Origin: Larus michahellis | Lineage: Eukaryota; Chordata; Aves; Charadriiformes; Laridae | Assembly (NCBI RefSeq): GCF_964199755.1 | Contig: NC_133896.1 | Location: 89,450,215 to 89,514,214, forward strand | Direction of reading: 5' to 3' | DNA: 64,000 nt | In this document: one piece after another, positions 39,694 through 51,210 of the stretch | How the letters are laid out: every line of letters starts with the position of its first letter | Position numbering within the stretch: position 1 is the stretch's first letter | The notes under the pieces: model-generated | Seen by the model: the letters and a program-made list of their open reading frames with translations, nothing else | Told to the model about the DNA's origin: nothing | The model's database searches: none | Program-made: the position numbers and the translations under genes

Positions 39694-40436
39694 TGTTATG
39701 GTTTTGGCCGGACTGGCCAATCAGAATGACAGATGTCGTCCCCGCCCCAACCTCCAAAGAGAGGAGGGGAAGAGATAAGGAGATTTAAGAGTTTAGAAAA
39801 AGAACCAAAGTACTTTAATAAAAATATTAATAAATAATTAAATGATTAATAATAATAAAATAAAAAGTATACAATATATAGAAAACTGTATTCAGCTCCC
39901 AGGATGACGATCGTGTCACCAGCAGGCACAGGGAAAGTCCCAGACTGGAGTCAGTGATGGACAGGAGCAGGATTCTGGATCTGGAGTCAGGAATGCTCAG
40001 ATTGGGATCAAAAGCAAATGAATAGACAGGGTCCTCCTCAGCTGTCAACCATTGAAGAAAGAAAGTTGATGTTTTGATCCCTCAGCTTTTACACTGAGCA
40101 TGGTACAGATGGGATGGAATACCCTGTTGGTCAGTTTTGGGTCACCCGCCCTGTCCCCCCCTCCCTGCAGGTGTGACCCCTCTACGCTTTTCCGCTTCCG
40201 ACCCTCTAACGGGGCAAACAGCGAAGTTAGCTGACCTTGGCTGTTATAGCAATAAGTATAAGCAAGAGCCTCTGTGCGTACCATCCCTTGGCATAATCAG
40301 GTCTTATCACCCTGAGGGTGAACAGTTTCTGAACAATATGTTGTTAATTCCAGAGTTTAGGCAGTTAGAAGAGGCCCAGCTAAAAAGTAAAATTACAAAA
40401 CAGAAAATTGGTTCTGTTCTACCTCAAACCAGGACA
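39694..40436 (-). mobile_element. Solo LTR of an avian ERVL-type endogenous retrovirus
   Basis: The 743-bp element is bounded by TG…CA ends and flanked by a perfect 5-bp target-site duplication, CCCCT (39689-39693 and 40437-40441). A 5-bp duplication fits ERVL-type integration. Read on the minus strand it starts TGTCCTGGTTT, as many avian ERVL LTRs do. It then has a block reading ACCAACAGGGTATTCCATCC, an upstream CATGCTCAGTGTAAAAGC with a TATA-like GTGTAAAAG (plus 40085-40094), and a candidate poly(A) signal ATTAAA (plus 39814-39819). It ends CAAAACCATAACA. The AT-rich part at 39803-39880 lies after the TATA box in LTR orientation. No gag, pol, env or primer-binding site lies next to it, so internal sequence was lost by LTR-LTR recombination. 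The open frames at 40137-40475 and 40045-40284 are LTR sequence. Confidence 0.85.
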
Positions 40437-40441
40437 CCCCT
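40437..40441. repeat. Right target-site duplication of the solo LTR
   Basis: CCCCT directly follows AGGACA at the end of the LTR and equals the left duplication. An identical duplication suggests a fairly young or well-preserved insertion. Confidence 0.85.
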
Positions 40442-43400
40442 AACCTCTAAATTGGGAACGTGGTCATCTGAATGACTGTCAGCGTTCACCGAACAGACTG
40501 TCACGCTGACCACAAGTGCCTGAGATTACTACCCATCATTACAGTGGTGAAGAGAGCTGAGAATTCCGGGGGAGAGAAGAACCTAGAGCCATCTTCTGAT
40601 GCCTGGGGCTCCCAGTTTATAGTTTGTGAGATTGTAATGACATTTGTCAGTATTCAAAAATTTCATTTCTCTTTCCAGGCCATTTCTATACAAAACTGAG
40701 TCAGAACAGAGAGCTAACCCAAGATATTATTTCTGTGGCACTTTTATAAATACTCAATTTCATAAAACAGCAGATTCAGAAAGCACTCCAAAGGATTGTC
40801 CTCATTAAGACATGAGACATCATTGTGGAAATATGCCTTTTGCTGTTGAAGTGATTTCCCTGGATTACAACTGAGAATACGCCAACGAGTTGGAAGGGTT
40901 CCCATAGCATGGGAGTGAAGTGTTTGAGGCATGCAAAGTTATGCTTTAGCACATGTTCCTGCTTAAATATACTCAAAAGGGAGTCCTTTTGGAGATGGAG
41001 AGTGAACGTTATTGATAGTACTGCAGTGATACTAAGTAATCATCATTTGTTGAATACCAGCAGTACCTTTCACTCTTAACCAAGTTATATGAAAATTAAA
41101 AACCTACAGACAAAAAGTGAGTTGAATGTAAATAGTTTCTGATGTTACCTGAAAAATCGCCAAAAATGAAGTCAGAAGCATTAACTTGAACTGCTAACGC
41201 CGTCCTGAAGGTCTATCAGTTCATCAGTTTTACAAGGTACGTAAACTGAAGTACCTGGGGTGGTTCCACTAATTTACTTCAAATTAGCAAAGGAACTGGA
41301 CAGAAAACTCGGTCCCTAAGCCCTGGAGAGTGAATAGGTTTTGAGAAAAGCCTTCCATTATACCTGTCTCACTATAGAAGCTGCAATCGGAGAAAACAGG
41401 ACCAGACAGGTAGAATCCTCAGGTAATTGGCTTTGATTATGTTTGGAACCTTTTTAATTTCACCTCTGCTAATGCTGTAGTCAATACGGTAGAAGTCTGT
41501 TTTAAACAGATACTGGAGAAAATATCTATTTGCATGAGAAATTAGATGAACTATCATTAGCTCAGTTCTAATAAGTGATTGCGATTCCAGGCACATTTCA
41601 GCCTCACTGACAGGGTGATTTCTCTCTATAGAACAGATTTATTCTTCTGTTGCACTAACAAAGAAAACAGAACAGAAATGAGTAAAGGATTAAGCCACTG
41701 TAAGGCCTCAAGGTGTCTTACAGCAATCCACTTCAAAATCCCATTTCCAGCTAAATTAGCTGTAATTTCATAATTAAATAGTCAATCACAGAATTTCATT
41801 AAAAATAAATATTCTCCTGCAACCTTTTATTTTTCCTTTCTTTTTAACACTCTCGGTCACTTCTCTTTCATTTATGGGTTCTTCTCCATCAGTTGGCAGG
41901 TGACAGTATACGCAGCATTCGAATTTCTTTCCCGCTGTGCAAAGCCTTTAGCACCACATCCGTGGGCAAATTTCGACTCACCCAACCAGCTTGCGTATCA
42001 CAAGACACTGTTTGTCTTCTGTTACACAACCCAAACCCCTCTTCACAGGTACCACTGGGTGCAACACATGAATATTCACCACGGTCTTAGCCGCTCCCTG
42101 GATCTGTATTGTGACATGCCACCAATGACAGTTCTATCAGGTGTTCGGAGCAATTCATGTTCATATTTCCAAATACATTTCACTATTGTATCATCTCCTC
42201 ACCTCTTAGACACCCCACTTAAAGCACATAGTCTCCTGTGAAGTATCAATGAAACCACAGCCACCTTTGGAGAAAGGGGCAACAGCAAGGTAAAGGTCTG
42301 ATGGGACTGGTTTCTTAAGAAGAATTTAGCTAGCTAAATGTGTTAGGCTTGGCCCAAGAAAAGCTAAAAAGTGTGTAGGGTAACACTGAAGATAAACAGT
42401 GGAGAACTGCAAAGAGGAATATCACTAGAGGAAGTGGAATGAAACTGAGCAAAAGAAAAATTTGATGAAATGTCAAATTAAACACTGGTGCAATTTTACC
42501 CATGGAATGGCTCTGCCCCCTTGCCTCAAACATCTAGCACAGAGCAGCTCAACAGGCTCTGTCAGAAAACAATTCTGTCATGGCAGGGTATAAAATATAT
42601 ATACATATGTGTACATACATATTGGGGTGTGTATAAATTTAGTCTATGATGAAGTCCTCTAAGCAGGCCACTTCAGGGTTAAAAAGCCCTGGAATAAGCT
42701 TAGTGAGTAGAAGGCAGGCGTTCTAAGCACCTCTACTTAAAAAAGGCTGGTTAGGCTACAAAATCAGCGTAAGTTGAATAAAAAGCAGAGGAAGAAGTAG
42801 GTAAACTAATACTCTGTCGTCAACAGGCTGTTAATTAATAATATGGACATAATATTCATGACCTACCTTATGGAAAAACTGTGCAGATCAATTAACTGGC
42901 ATTTCTGAATCGCTTTAGGGGCCTCAGAAAAAATGGGATTTGTTATATAAAGTGCTTGTGTTTGAGAATTACTAAACAAATATAAATGACAATAGGGAGC
43001 TTGGCAGTGGTTAGCCACTCCAGGGAGTCCTCCATCCTCACCATTTGGATGCTGAAAACGAGGACTTTAAACGAGAGCAAATGAACACAGTTGTAATAGA
43101 ACAGGAAAATGCTTATGGTAATGAGGCAGCAAAGCCTCAGCAAAGCCAAGGGGAGCAGTGATGTGCGGCCCGGTGACTGTCACAACATGGCAGGGACTCG
43201 CTGGAAAAATTGGCCTCATGCTATGCCAGGAGGAACCCCCTCTCTGGAGCTGCCATGGCTCTAGAAAAAGGAGAGTATTGCTGAGTAATTAATAGAGGTA
43301 GCTCTCATTCCACGTGGAGGATTTGGACTGGTGGGGGAAGATCTTTGAGACCTCAGCAGTCCTCCGGCAGTAAAATGTGCCAGAAGAAGAGCTTCTCACA

Positions 43401-43977
43401 TCCCTTGCTGGAGGTAACTCGTTCTCTGGGATTTTTCCTCTGTCCAGCAAGGTAGTAGGCCATATTCCACGTCCTTTGTCCACAGAGGTTTGGGAACCTG
43501 ACTCTGAAATAGGTATGCAGAGTGAAATTGCCTTTTCTGTTGCTCTTTAATAAGGTAAGCAAAGCAAACAGAAGAAAGGCTAACACAAACAGAGCAAACA
43601 GACTTTACCTCCCTTGCGCTTCATTACCTCCATGTTCACTGGATGCGGCCACTCCTCAGCATCAGCTGTCCCTCAGCCCCACAGACGAACCGTGGCCCAC
43701 CCCTTTATTATGACTTGCCTGAGCAGGCTGTCCTCGCTGACCAGCCTCGCTGCGGTGGGGATGCTCCAGCAGCCATCTAAGCACCATCTTTCCCAGGACC
43801 CGTTGCAGACCATGCCGATGATTCACTTGTTGATAAAAACCACTTTCACTCAGAAAAGCCGCTGAAGTATAGCTTTAGCAAGCTGTGAGTAAAAAAGACA
43901 GTTTGCAGCATACCGTCATTTGCTTTCCAGCCCAGAAGGCCTTGGGCCACCTGCACACCACTCGCCAGATAGCCAAA
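40442..43977. other. Intergenic DNA, nothing recognised
   Basis: Unique AT-rich sequence between the solo LTR and CR1 copy 2, with one TA/TG-rich stretch. No frame has a recognisable domain. Confidence 0.55.
42586..42640. repeat. TA/TG-rich alternating pyrimidine-purine stretch
   Basis: AAATATATATACATATGTGT passes into ACATACATAT and GGGTGTGTATA. It is a degenerate (TA)n/(TG)n repeat. Confidence 0.75.
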
Positions 43978-44137
43978 TCATAGAATGGTTTGGGTTGGAA
44001 GGGACCTTAAAGATCATCTAGTTCCAAGCCCCCTGCCATGGGCAGGGACACCTCCCACTAGACCAGGCTGCTCAAAGCCTCATCCAGCCTGGCCTTGAAC
44101 ACTTCCAGGGATGGGGCATCCACAACTTCTCTGGGCA
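43978..44137 (-). mobile_element. CR1 LINE, 5'-truncated copy 2 (3' tail only)
   Basis: This is about 160 bp of CR1 3' end in reverse orientation. It starts at TCATAGAATGGTTTGGG and keeps the GGAAGGGACCTTAAAGATCA and CAGGGACACCTCCCACTAGA blocks. It carries only one terminal octamer and stops at TCTCTGGGCA. It is closely followed by a 32-bp tandem duplication. The minus-strand frame at 44080-44262 crosses this element and is spurious. Confidence 0.93.
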
Positions 44138-44144
44138 GAGAAGG

Positions 44145-44208
44145 TTGTCTCCAATGTTTCTGCCTGCTTATTTGGGTCGTCTCCAATGTTTCTGCCTGCT
44201 TGTTTCCA
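44145..44208 (+). repeat. 32-bp tandem duplication next to CR1 copy 2
   Basis: Two units of 32 bp share the words GTCTCCAATGTTTCTGCCTG and CTT, differing only near their ends (ATTTGGG against GTTTCCA). The first starts eight bases after the broken end of the CR1 fragment. Confidence 0.85.
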
Positions 44209-46550
44209 CTCCGTGCTACACAGGTATATCAGTGTTCGGCTGATGGTCACAGAGAGGGACACTGGTGCAGCTGAGGTGGCCCTAGTTCACTGCATGGTGC
44301 AATGAGTTCTTATGCCTCAGTCCTATATAAGAATAAGGAAATAAAGAGGACCACTAAGAGGTACCAGCTCTAGTGCCTTGTCCAAACTACAGTCTTTCAG
44401 GAGCATTAATCCATCTAGAAAGCAGTTCACCTTCCAAGCTGCGGGGGAGGCTGAAGACAAGTGCCCCAGCACTGCCCAAGCTTCAACACTAAACAGTCAG
44501 TCTGGAGACTGTGGACACACACGAGGGAAAATCAGGGCTTTGTGTTCTACCTGGCTCTTCTGCGCTGCCTGCGTTACCCCAGGGCCTGCCCTTCAGCCGC
44601 GTGCAGCGCGAAGGAAGTCGGTGTCTCCACCACCAGTTGTTTTCCACCAGAAGCTTCTGGTTTTTTTAATGAAGAATAGTCATAACCAAGCCACGTTTTT
44701 CCTGCCAGTCCTTCTCCTGACACCCTTCTCTTCCGGAGTACTAGCTTTTCATATTGCCAAGCTACAGAAGCCTGAAGGTCTAGTAAAAACAAGAAGAACT
44801 TCACACACCTAAGCCTCTGCCTCCTTCCCCTGCTTTGAAGCCTCATTCTGCAAAGCCACGCTCCACCGTCCTGGACCGCTCGGTTCAGATATGTGCATCC
44901 GGACAAGATCCTTGCTCCTCCCTCCTCAGAGCTATAGCTCTCTTTCCCTACTTTTTTTTTTTTGCTTCATCAACAAAGAACAACTATGTGTTTACTGGCT
45001 GTCCGCGTCATTTCTTCCAGGAGCAGCAGCCTCCCAGCCCCTTCCTCAGGCATCACCAGCCACCACTGGTGTTTCTGCTCCCCCTCAATACTTGTCAGCT
45101 GCCCAGTCCCTTCAGAGGGGCTGCGAAATCAAATGAGCCCCCCCTCCACGTTGCCCTTTCACTACTGCAACCGCCCCAGAAGTCTTTATTTTCCCAACAA
45201 AGATCCCCTTTAGAAAAATATTTGACCAAGAGTTTAAGACCACCTTAAAAAGAAATATCTTGTTTTCTTTAGACCTCCTCCTTTCATGGAGGAGAGGGGA
45301 TTGCAAATGAAATACTTCAGTTCCCTTTATTGAACACCTGGGTCAGGAAGGGAACAGGCAGTGAGAGAAATGGTTTTTATTTGTCTCCAGGGAAAGAACG
45401 TGCAGGAGCAGAAGGAAGGAGACAAGTGAGCAAAGGTAAAAATAAAGCTATTTTGCATGATTTTACATTAATTTTCTCTTAATGGGCAAACACAGGATTT
45501 CAAAGTAAGCTTTCCTTCAGAAGATTTTCATTAAGAGCAGACACATTTCTGTGACACTACCTGCAAACAGTTTTTTTTCTTTTCCAATGATTTATAGCTA
45601 GTTTATTTATTTGTGATATAGCAGTTTAGTTTGCCGTGCTCAATTAAACGGGCTTATGGCTTCGTTCTTTTGGTTTTTATAGCTCTAGCATCAACTGATC
45701 TAGACATCAATTTGCAAAGGGAGGCCAAAAGAAGCAAGTTACAGCCTAAAAAGAAGCCAAGTAAACCATTTAATATCCACCCATAAATAAGAGAATATCC
45801 TTCCCTTTCCACACCCCTGCTATAAAATTGAAATATCCCTTACTACCCACTATTGACCATAAAAGGTGCACTTTGGGTTCAGGCTTCCTGCTTTTCTTAA
45901 GTAGTTGCATAACAGCATCCTTTTGCTTCACCACATCCGCTTGTGTACCAGACCTCTGGCAGAATACTCATTTTTCTGATTCAGAAACAATTTTCCAGCG
46001 TAATTACAAGATGTTCTCTGTTAGAAAGATATATGTGTATGACCAGTTCCAGATCTATTGGCTTTTCTTTTTATGGGTAAACAAGCATGGCTCTACGAAT
46101 TACAATGATAAGTTGCCTTGTGGCCAGCCATCCTCTGAAGCTGGCTGCACAAAGCGTTACTCGCCACTACTTTCTACGAGATGCAGACAGATGTTTTAGG
46201 CTTTGGCCAGCTTGAAGAACAGCGGAGGGAGATGGCAAAAGGGGTGCTAGGCTGCTTCTGTTGCGGTTGAAGTTTGTATATCTACTTTTTTCCTTTGCAG
46301 AGAGACTCTGGCACTTTCCTGTCACGAAACATTAATCCCATGTTGATCTATCTCTTGTAGGTTTTTATTCTGCAGGGCAAGGCTGTGATCCAAGCGCCTA
46401 CCAGAAAGAAATCTGTAGCAATAAGCAAGGCCTCTGGCGTGGTCTATGAAGCGTCGGGCACTACCCTCTGTGCATGGTCAGGTCTGGGGCAAAGGAAGTA
46501 ACCTTAATGTATGTTTCCTTCTCAAAAAGACTGCTTTATCATAAGATGTT
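44209..46550. other. Intergenic DNA, nothing recognised
   Basis: It includes a Pro/Ser-rich pair of overlapping plus frames (44378-44812, 44835-45248), without domains, in locally GC-richer DNA. A 44-nt exon-like piece at 45392-45435 sits between a TTTGTCTCCAG acceptor and an AAAG|GTAAAA donor; it is weak. Confidence 0.5.
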
Positions 46551-46929
46551 GGAGAAGAGAAGGCTCCAGAAAGACCTTATAGAGGCTTTTCAGTATCTGA
46601 AGGGGGCCTAGAAGAAAGCTGGAGAGGGATTTTTTTTACAAGGGCATCTAGTGATAGGACAAGGGGTAATAGCTTCAAACTGGAAGAGAGTAGATTTTGA
46701 TTAGATATCAGGAAGAAATTCTTTACTGTGAGGGTGGTGAGACACTGGAACAGGTTGCCCAGGGAAGTTGTGGATGCCCCACCCCTGGAAGTGTTCAAGG
46801 CCAGGCTGGATGGGGCTTTGAGCAGCCTGGTCTAGTGGGAGGTGTCCCTGCCCATGGCAGCGGGGGTGGAAAAAGATGATCTTTATGGTCCCTTCTAACC
46901 TAACCATTCTGTGATTTTATGATTCTATG
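46551..46929 (+). mobile_element. CR1 LINE, 5'-truncated copy 3
   Basis: This is about 379 bp of CR1 3' region in forward orientation. It starts at GGAGAAGAGAAGGCTCC and runs through GGGGCCTAGAAGAAAGCTGG, AGGGTGGTGAGACACTGGAA and TCTAGTGGGAGGTGTCCC. It ends with degenerate terminal octamers (CTGTGATTTTATGATTCTATG). Its minus-strand frame 46577-46798 is similar to the frame at 39271-39459 because both are the same antisense part of CR1. Orientation is opposite to the other two copies. Confidence 0.95.
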
Positions 46930-49579
46930 TCTTTGCCCATTTTAGTTGATTATAGTTTTGCAGAAGAAAGGGATATCAATGCTGACATGATTTTGACCTC
47001 ATGGCAGAGAGGTCAGGAAGCACGCTCAGACATCCCATGTATTTAATCCAGTGGAAACATTCCTGTAGGTTGTGAACTGCACCAGAAAAAAAAAAAAAAG
47101 ATAACATTGTGCTTTGTCAACACCTGGCTAACATGGTTAAATTCCTTTTAACTACTGAAAACAGGGTCACCTCAAGGCAGTGAGTACCTTTAGGAGTCTT
47201 TGAATTTAGAGGTAATAACTCCATTAAAATACAAGTGCCTCTCTCCTTCCTGGGTAATAAAGCACAAACCTCTTCCAGCTGAATCTTCTCTCTCCTTCAG
47301 ATCCAGGGAAGAAAAGTTGCAGAGCATCTTCCAGCAGGCTGAAGAAGATAAGTCTAAAAAGGCTAATTCTAGTCAAACCAGCTGTTGCTGACCTGAGGCA
47401 CAAATTGATAGTTAGCAAAATCTTAGGACAGGTAGCAGAATCTTAGGACTTTTACAAAGTTGGTATTGACGCACAGCCAACCAGTACAGAACAGCCATGT
47501 GACATACTTGTGATGAGACGCCTGGCTGGAGCTGCCGGCTGTCCCGTTCCTCACACCATGGAAGCAGCGCCACAGGCCAGGGTGAATTCACTTGGAGGAT
47601 GCACACCAGACAGGCACAACTTTGGTCGGTGTGCTCTCACAAAGACCTGCCTATGCACAGCTCCAGGGCTAGGCTCAAGCACCCGAGAGTGGACCCTAGG
47701 CCCAATACAGACAGAACACAACTAAGTCTTTCCACCGAATTATTTTACATACCATTACATGAGCATTGCCACTTAGAAATACAGGCAGAAATTTGCAGGT
47801 AATCCTTTCACATCTTCTCATTGTGTTTGAGCACCTATAGCACCTGTAGCACTTTCCAATACTGGGAAGTTTGAATCATCGTACTGAGATTAAACCTAAC
47901 ATCCGTAACTTGCACAGAGCATATCAAGCTGGATTGTTGCACTACAGACAACTAACTAAGCCCTCGCTGGTGCTCCTCTTGATTTATGTAATATTTCTCT
48001 GTTAACCTCACGCCCCACTGTGAGTGCTAAAACATGGCATTTTGTTTCAGTCTATTAAATCTTAGCTGCTCAGTACAGACAAGACCCAAAACTTCAGCCT
48101 TTCATCTGTAAAGACTTCCTTAGCAAAGCTGCAAGCTACAAAGCTACCATTGTCCATCTTAACCATTCTCCTGCATGATTTTTTGAGTATTAACTATCTT
48201 CAGATTATTTATAAAGCCATTTCGTTTACCAAGTCCATTTCCCACAAGCAAAGAAATGTTGAGGGAGAGCCAGGATGAAGCAGAGGAACAGAAACCCTTG
48301 TTCCAGCGGCAATACACCACCTGGGGTTGAAACACCTCAGAGAGAGGAACGATTCTCCCTCCAAAATACTGACCGAGGCACGAAGGAGGCAAGGTGCCTC
48401 TCTTTGGCCCCACAATATCTCTGGGAGAAGTTCAGGGTGACAGCAGCAATGTCAGAGATTCCTCTTTCTGCATCCCCACTTGTCTTTCTTCCCCTGCCCC
48501 CAGCCCCTCCACAGCACCAGAGAGGGAAGGACAAGGCAAAACTGAAAAAAAATATGTAGCCAGATTCTGCATCTGAGTGTATTTATTGACATCGTGTCGG
48601 ATTAGATGCAAAGCTTAAAGGGGGGAAAAAAACCCCAAACACCAGAAGAAAGGGGAGAAATTGCACACAAATCACAAATGGCATTAGACTCTGAGTGGGA
48701 AAGAAAGGTTGGCAGCTTTTGTCCCCTCCACACCTTTTTTTTCTTTTTAAAAAGCCAGTGGAGTATCCTTTGAAAGCAGATAAGCCTGGATATTTCTATT
48801 AGGAATTACTGGGAGCAAGTTGCTAATGCTGTTATTTTTCTAGACCCATTATCAGAGATTTGCTCTCACCTCCCCCATCCCCCCACCTACTCGAGGCAAT
48901 CATTGAAGAATTTGATAGAAAAAAAAGAAAGTTCAACCACCACTTCAAAGGCTTTTTCTTGGCTTTTTTTTTTTTTTTAAGAGAATACAAAGGTACCACT
49001 ATCAGAATGGCGCTCCCCATGGTAATTATCAGCAATATACCTCAGACACTGGAATACAGAAGAAAGGCTGGAAGTATGACCACTGTGCCTTAAAAAAAAA
49101 AATGTCTTTATTTAGGAGCTGCCTCAATCGCCTTGCTTAGACTTCACAGAATTTCCAGCCTTATGAATTTCCCAGGCTTGAAAACATTTATCTCAGCAGG
49201 TTGCAGAGCTTTCCGTTTCCGTCTTTATTACATGTAGTTGGACTGTCTTCATTTCTCGTTTGCAGGGGGTTGTTTTCATGGGCGACCGCTGTTTGTTTTG
49301 AAAGATTCATGGTCTCTCATGTGCCAGCGCACAAGCCATCTCATCACTGAAGGGTAGGAGGAGATTTTACCCAAATATAGCTGTCCTCCAAGCGCCTAAC
49401 AGAGTCACTGTAAAGCAACTCTGTTAGAGACATTGTTTTCACATTAGTGCTTTTTTCCTTTTCTTGTCAAGTAAAAAGGGTATCTTTGCCTTGACCTGTA
49501 ATCATGGGGGGATGCGGATTTGCAACTAAATATAATCTTTACAGTAAACTTGGTATCTCTCCTCCACCCTCAAGAAATA

Positions 49580-49745
49580 CTCTTTAATTTAGCATGCATT
49601 TGTTCAGATTCTTACTTCATGGATCAGAAAATGATTACTGAAATTTCTTACTTATTGGATTCTTCATAATTTAGTCATTATTTTCATTTAGGCACTTCAT
49701 AATGGAATTTCGTACAGAATTTAGCATGCAGACAGCCAGATTAGC
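49580..49745. promoter_or_regulatory. Enhancer-like candidate with repeated AATTTAGCATGCA
   Basis: The 13-mer AATTTAGCATGCA occurs twice, at 49586-49598 and 49718-49730, 132 bp apart in the same orientation. Between them are octamer- and homeodomain-like words (GATTACTGAAATTTC, CATAATTTAGTCATTATTTTC). No transposon or simple repeat is present. Confidence 0.35.
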
Positions 49746-50029
49746 CTGCACTGATGCAGCCCTTCCATACACAGTGTCAGACACCGCAAATACCTGAGGA
49801 AAGAGCATTTTAAAATGAAAAATAACAGGGCCTAAAAAATTCTGAAAAGGAAGTTACTTGACCTGTTTCTGTGTGCGCCCATCAAGATTTCCAAGCTGGT
49901 GGACGTCCCCTACCCCATGTTCTAGGAAAACTCACATCCCGCCTGGATCAACTTCCCGGGCCCAGGAGCATGCTTTACGTGCAGACCCACGGCAGTTTTG
50001 TCTAAGAGAGATGGTTATGTTTTGAACCT

Positions 50030-50480
50030 GCTTCACGTTCAGCGAGCTCTGGGGACACGTCAGTGGCTTTATAACAGATGCCTTCACCCCGGACGAGCCT
50101 TGGGAAATGTCCCTGCCTCGGCGGCCGCTCACTACAAAGCAAAAAAAAGCATGCTGGCTTGTGTGCTGAAGGTAGAGACTTTCCGAAAAGCCAGAATTAA
50201 AAGAAATAAAAAATAAACCGAGGAGAAAAACAAGAAGCAATAACTTTAGGAATGGTTTCAGCAGAGCTGGAGGCGGAGGCAGTTGCAGGGGTTTTTTCCC
50301 AGGTCTCCGAAGCAGCGGAGCGGCTCCCCCGGCGTAGGCGGGTGTTGTGGAGCAGTGGGCTCAGCCTGGCGTCTTTTCCCTGTGAGCAGACCCAACAACG
50401 CCAGCCACACGCCTACACGAACACGCGCTCCTGCTCAGAAACGAGCCTCCTTATGCGAGGAAGATGTCGATGGCTGCTTG
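50030..50480. promoter_or_regulatory. CpG-enriched segment without a recognised gene
   Basis: CpG dinucleotides cluster here: about 17 in 50270-50490 by my count, and several more in 50040-50140 including CGGCGGCCGC. The surrounding DNA is CpG-poor. It could be an unmethylated island, an orphan promoter or an enhancer. No start codon context or first exon was recognised on either strand. Confidence 0.4.
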
Positions 50481-51039
50481 AGGAGGCAGCTGGCCGGGGT
50501 ATGGGGGCAGGAAGGCTGCTCCCCAGGGCTGCCTCCGTCCATCCCCTGCAAACACCACCATTAATTGGGCCCTGAGTCAGCAAGACACACCGGCTCGTCC
50601 TGGCCAAAACCAAGTAAGGATTTGGGCAGGACAGTGCCCAGGGGATGTGCTAACCATGCTCACGCCTCTCCAGCTGCTCTCGCCCCGGTGCCCCTCCTCT
50701 TCCCTCCTCCTCGCCCACAGCTGGGCCCACAGGGACCCCCATAGCAGCAGCATCTCCCCAGAGTCACCTTCTCCCCTGCCACTGGGCTGCAAGGGCACAC
50801 TTTCCTGCGGAGTCCACTGCCGGCCGTATCCGCTTGCAGCCCATGGCAGCTCCCCACCACCACTGCTTGGCAGGGCACAAGGACCATCTGGTCCAGAAAC
50901 ACCATCTCTCCTTGCTGTGAAATCAATCATCTAGTTTGCAAAGCCCCTTCTTTTTTGAAAAAAATAAAAATAAAAAAATTAAAATCCTCATCAGAGGGCA
51001 GCAAGCCAAAGCAACCGTTAAAACACATCCTCACAGAAA

Positions 51040-51210
51040 GCTAAATATGAAATTAAACTCGCAGCAATTGGCTTACTAGAGCTGTCAAATCACAGAAAGA
51101 ATAATTTCGGAGAGGAGCATATCTCAAGCTATTAGTTAATTTTCCAGTACACTAAATCAGGCTATTTGCTGATGGATTTTGCCATGTTTGATTATCAATC
51201 GGTTAAAACC
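51040..51210. promoter_or_regulatory. Enhancer-like conserved-noncoding candidate
   Basis: The block has AT-rich but complex sequence with homeodomain-type ATTA/TAAT words (AAATTAAAC, TTAGTTAATTTT, GATTATCAATC), no simple repeats and no mobile-element signature. Part of it is duplicated at 52250-52321. Function is inferred only from texture and the duplication. Confidence 0.4.
51137..51208 (+). repeat. Duplicated enhancer-like element, copy A
   Basis: This 72-bp segment runs from TAATTTTCCAGTAC to GGTTAAAA. It aligns without gaps to 52250-52321, with 61 of 72 positions identical by my count. The core TATTTGCTGATGGATTTTG is exact in all but its ends. Copy A sits inside a larger block of conserved-noncoding texture (51040-51210). 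Confidence 0.85.

Larger units (their letters stand above)
46930..51039. other. Intergenic DNA with a CpG-enriched segment and an enhancer-like block
   Basis: Unique sequence apart from an A run at 47086-47099 and T or A runs near 48966 and 49092. The enhancer-like block at 49580-49745 and the CpG cluster at 50030-50480 are listed separately. Frames in the GC-richer 50250-50930 part occur on both strands and contradict one another. Confidence 0.5.

Noticed and set aside
46361..46500. Open stretch of about 46 codons after an AG at 46359-46360
   Set aside because: The acceptor has a weak pyrimidine tract, the peptide resembles no family, and no poly(A) signal follows before CR1 copy 3.
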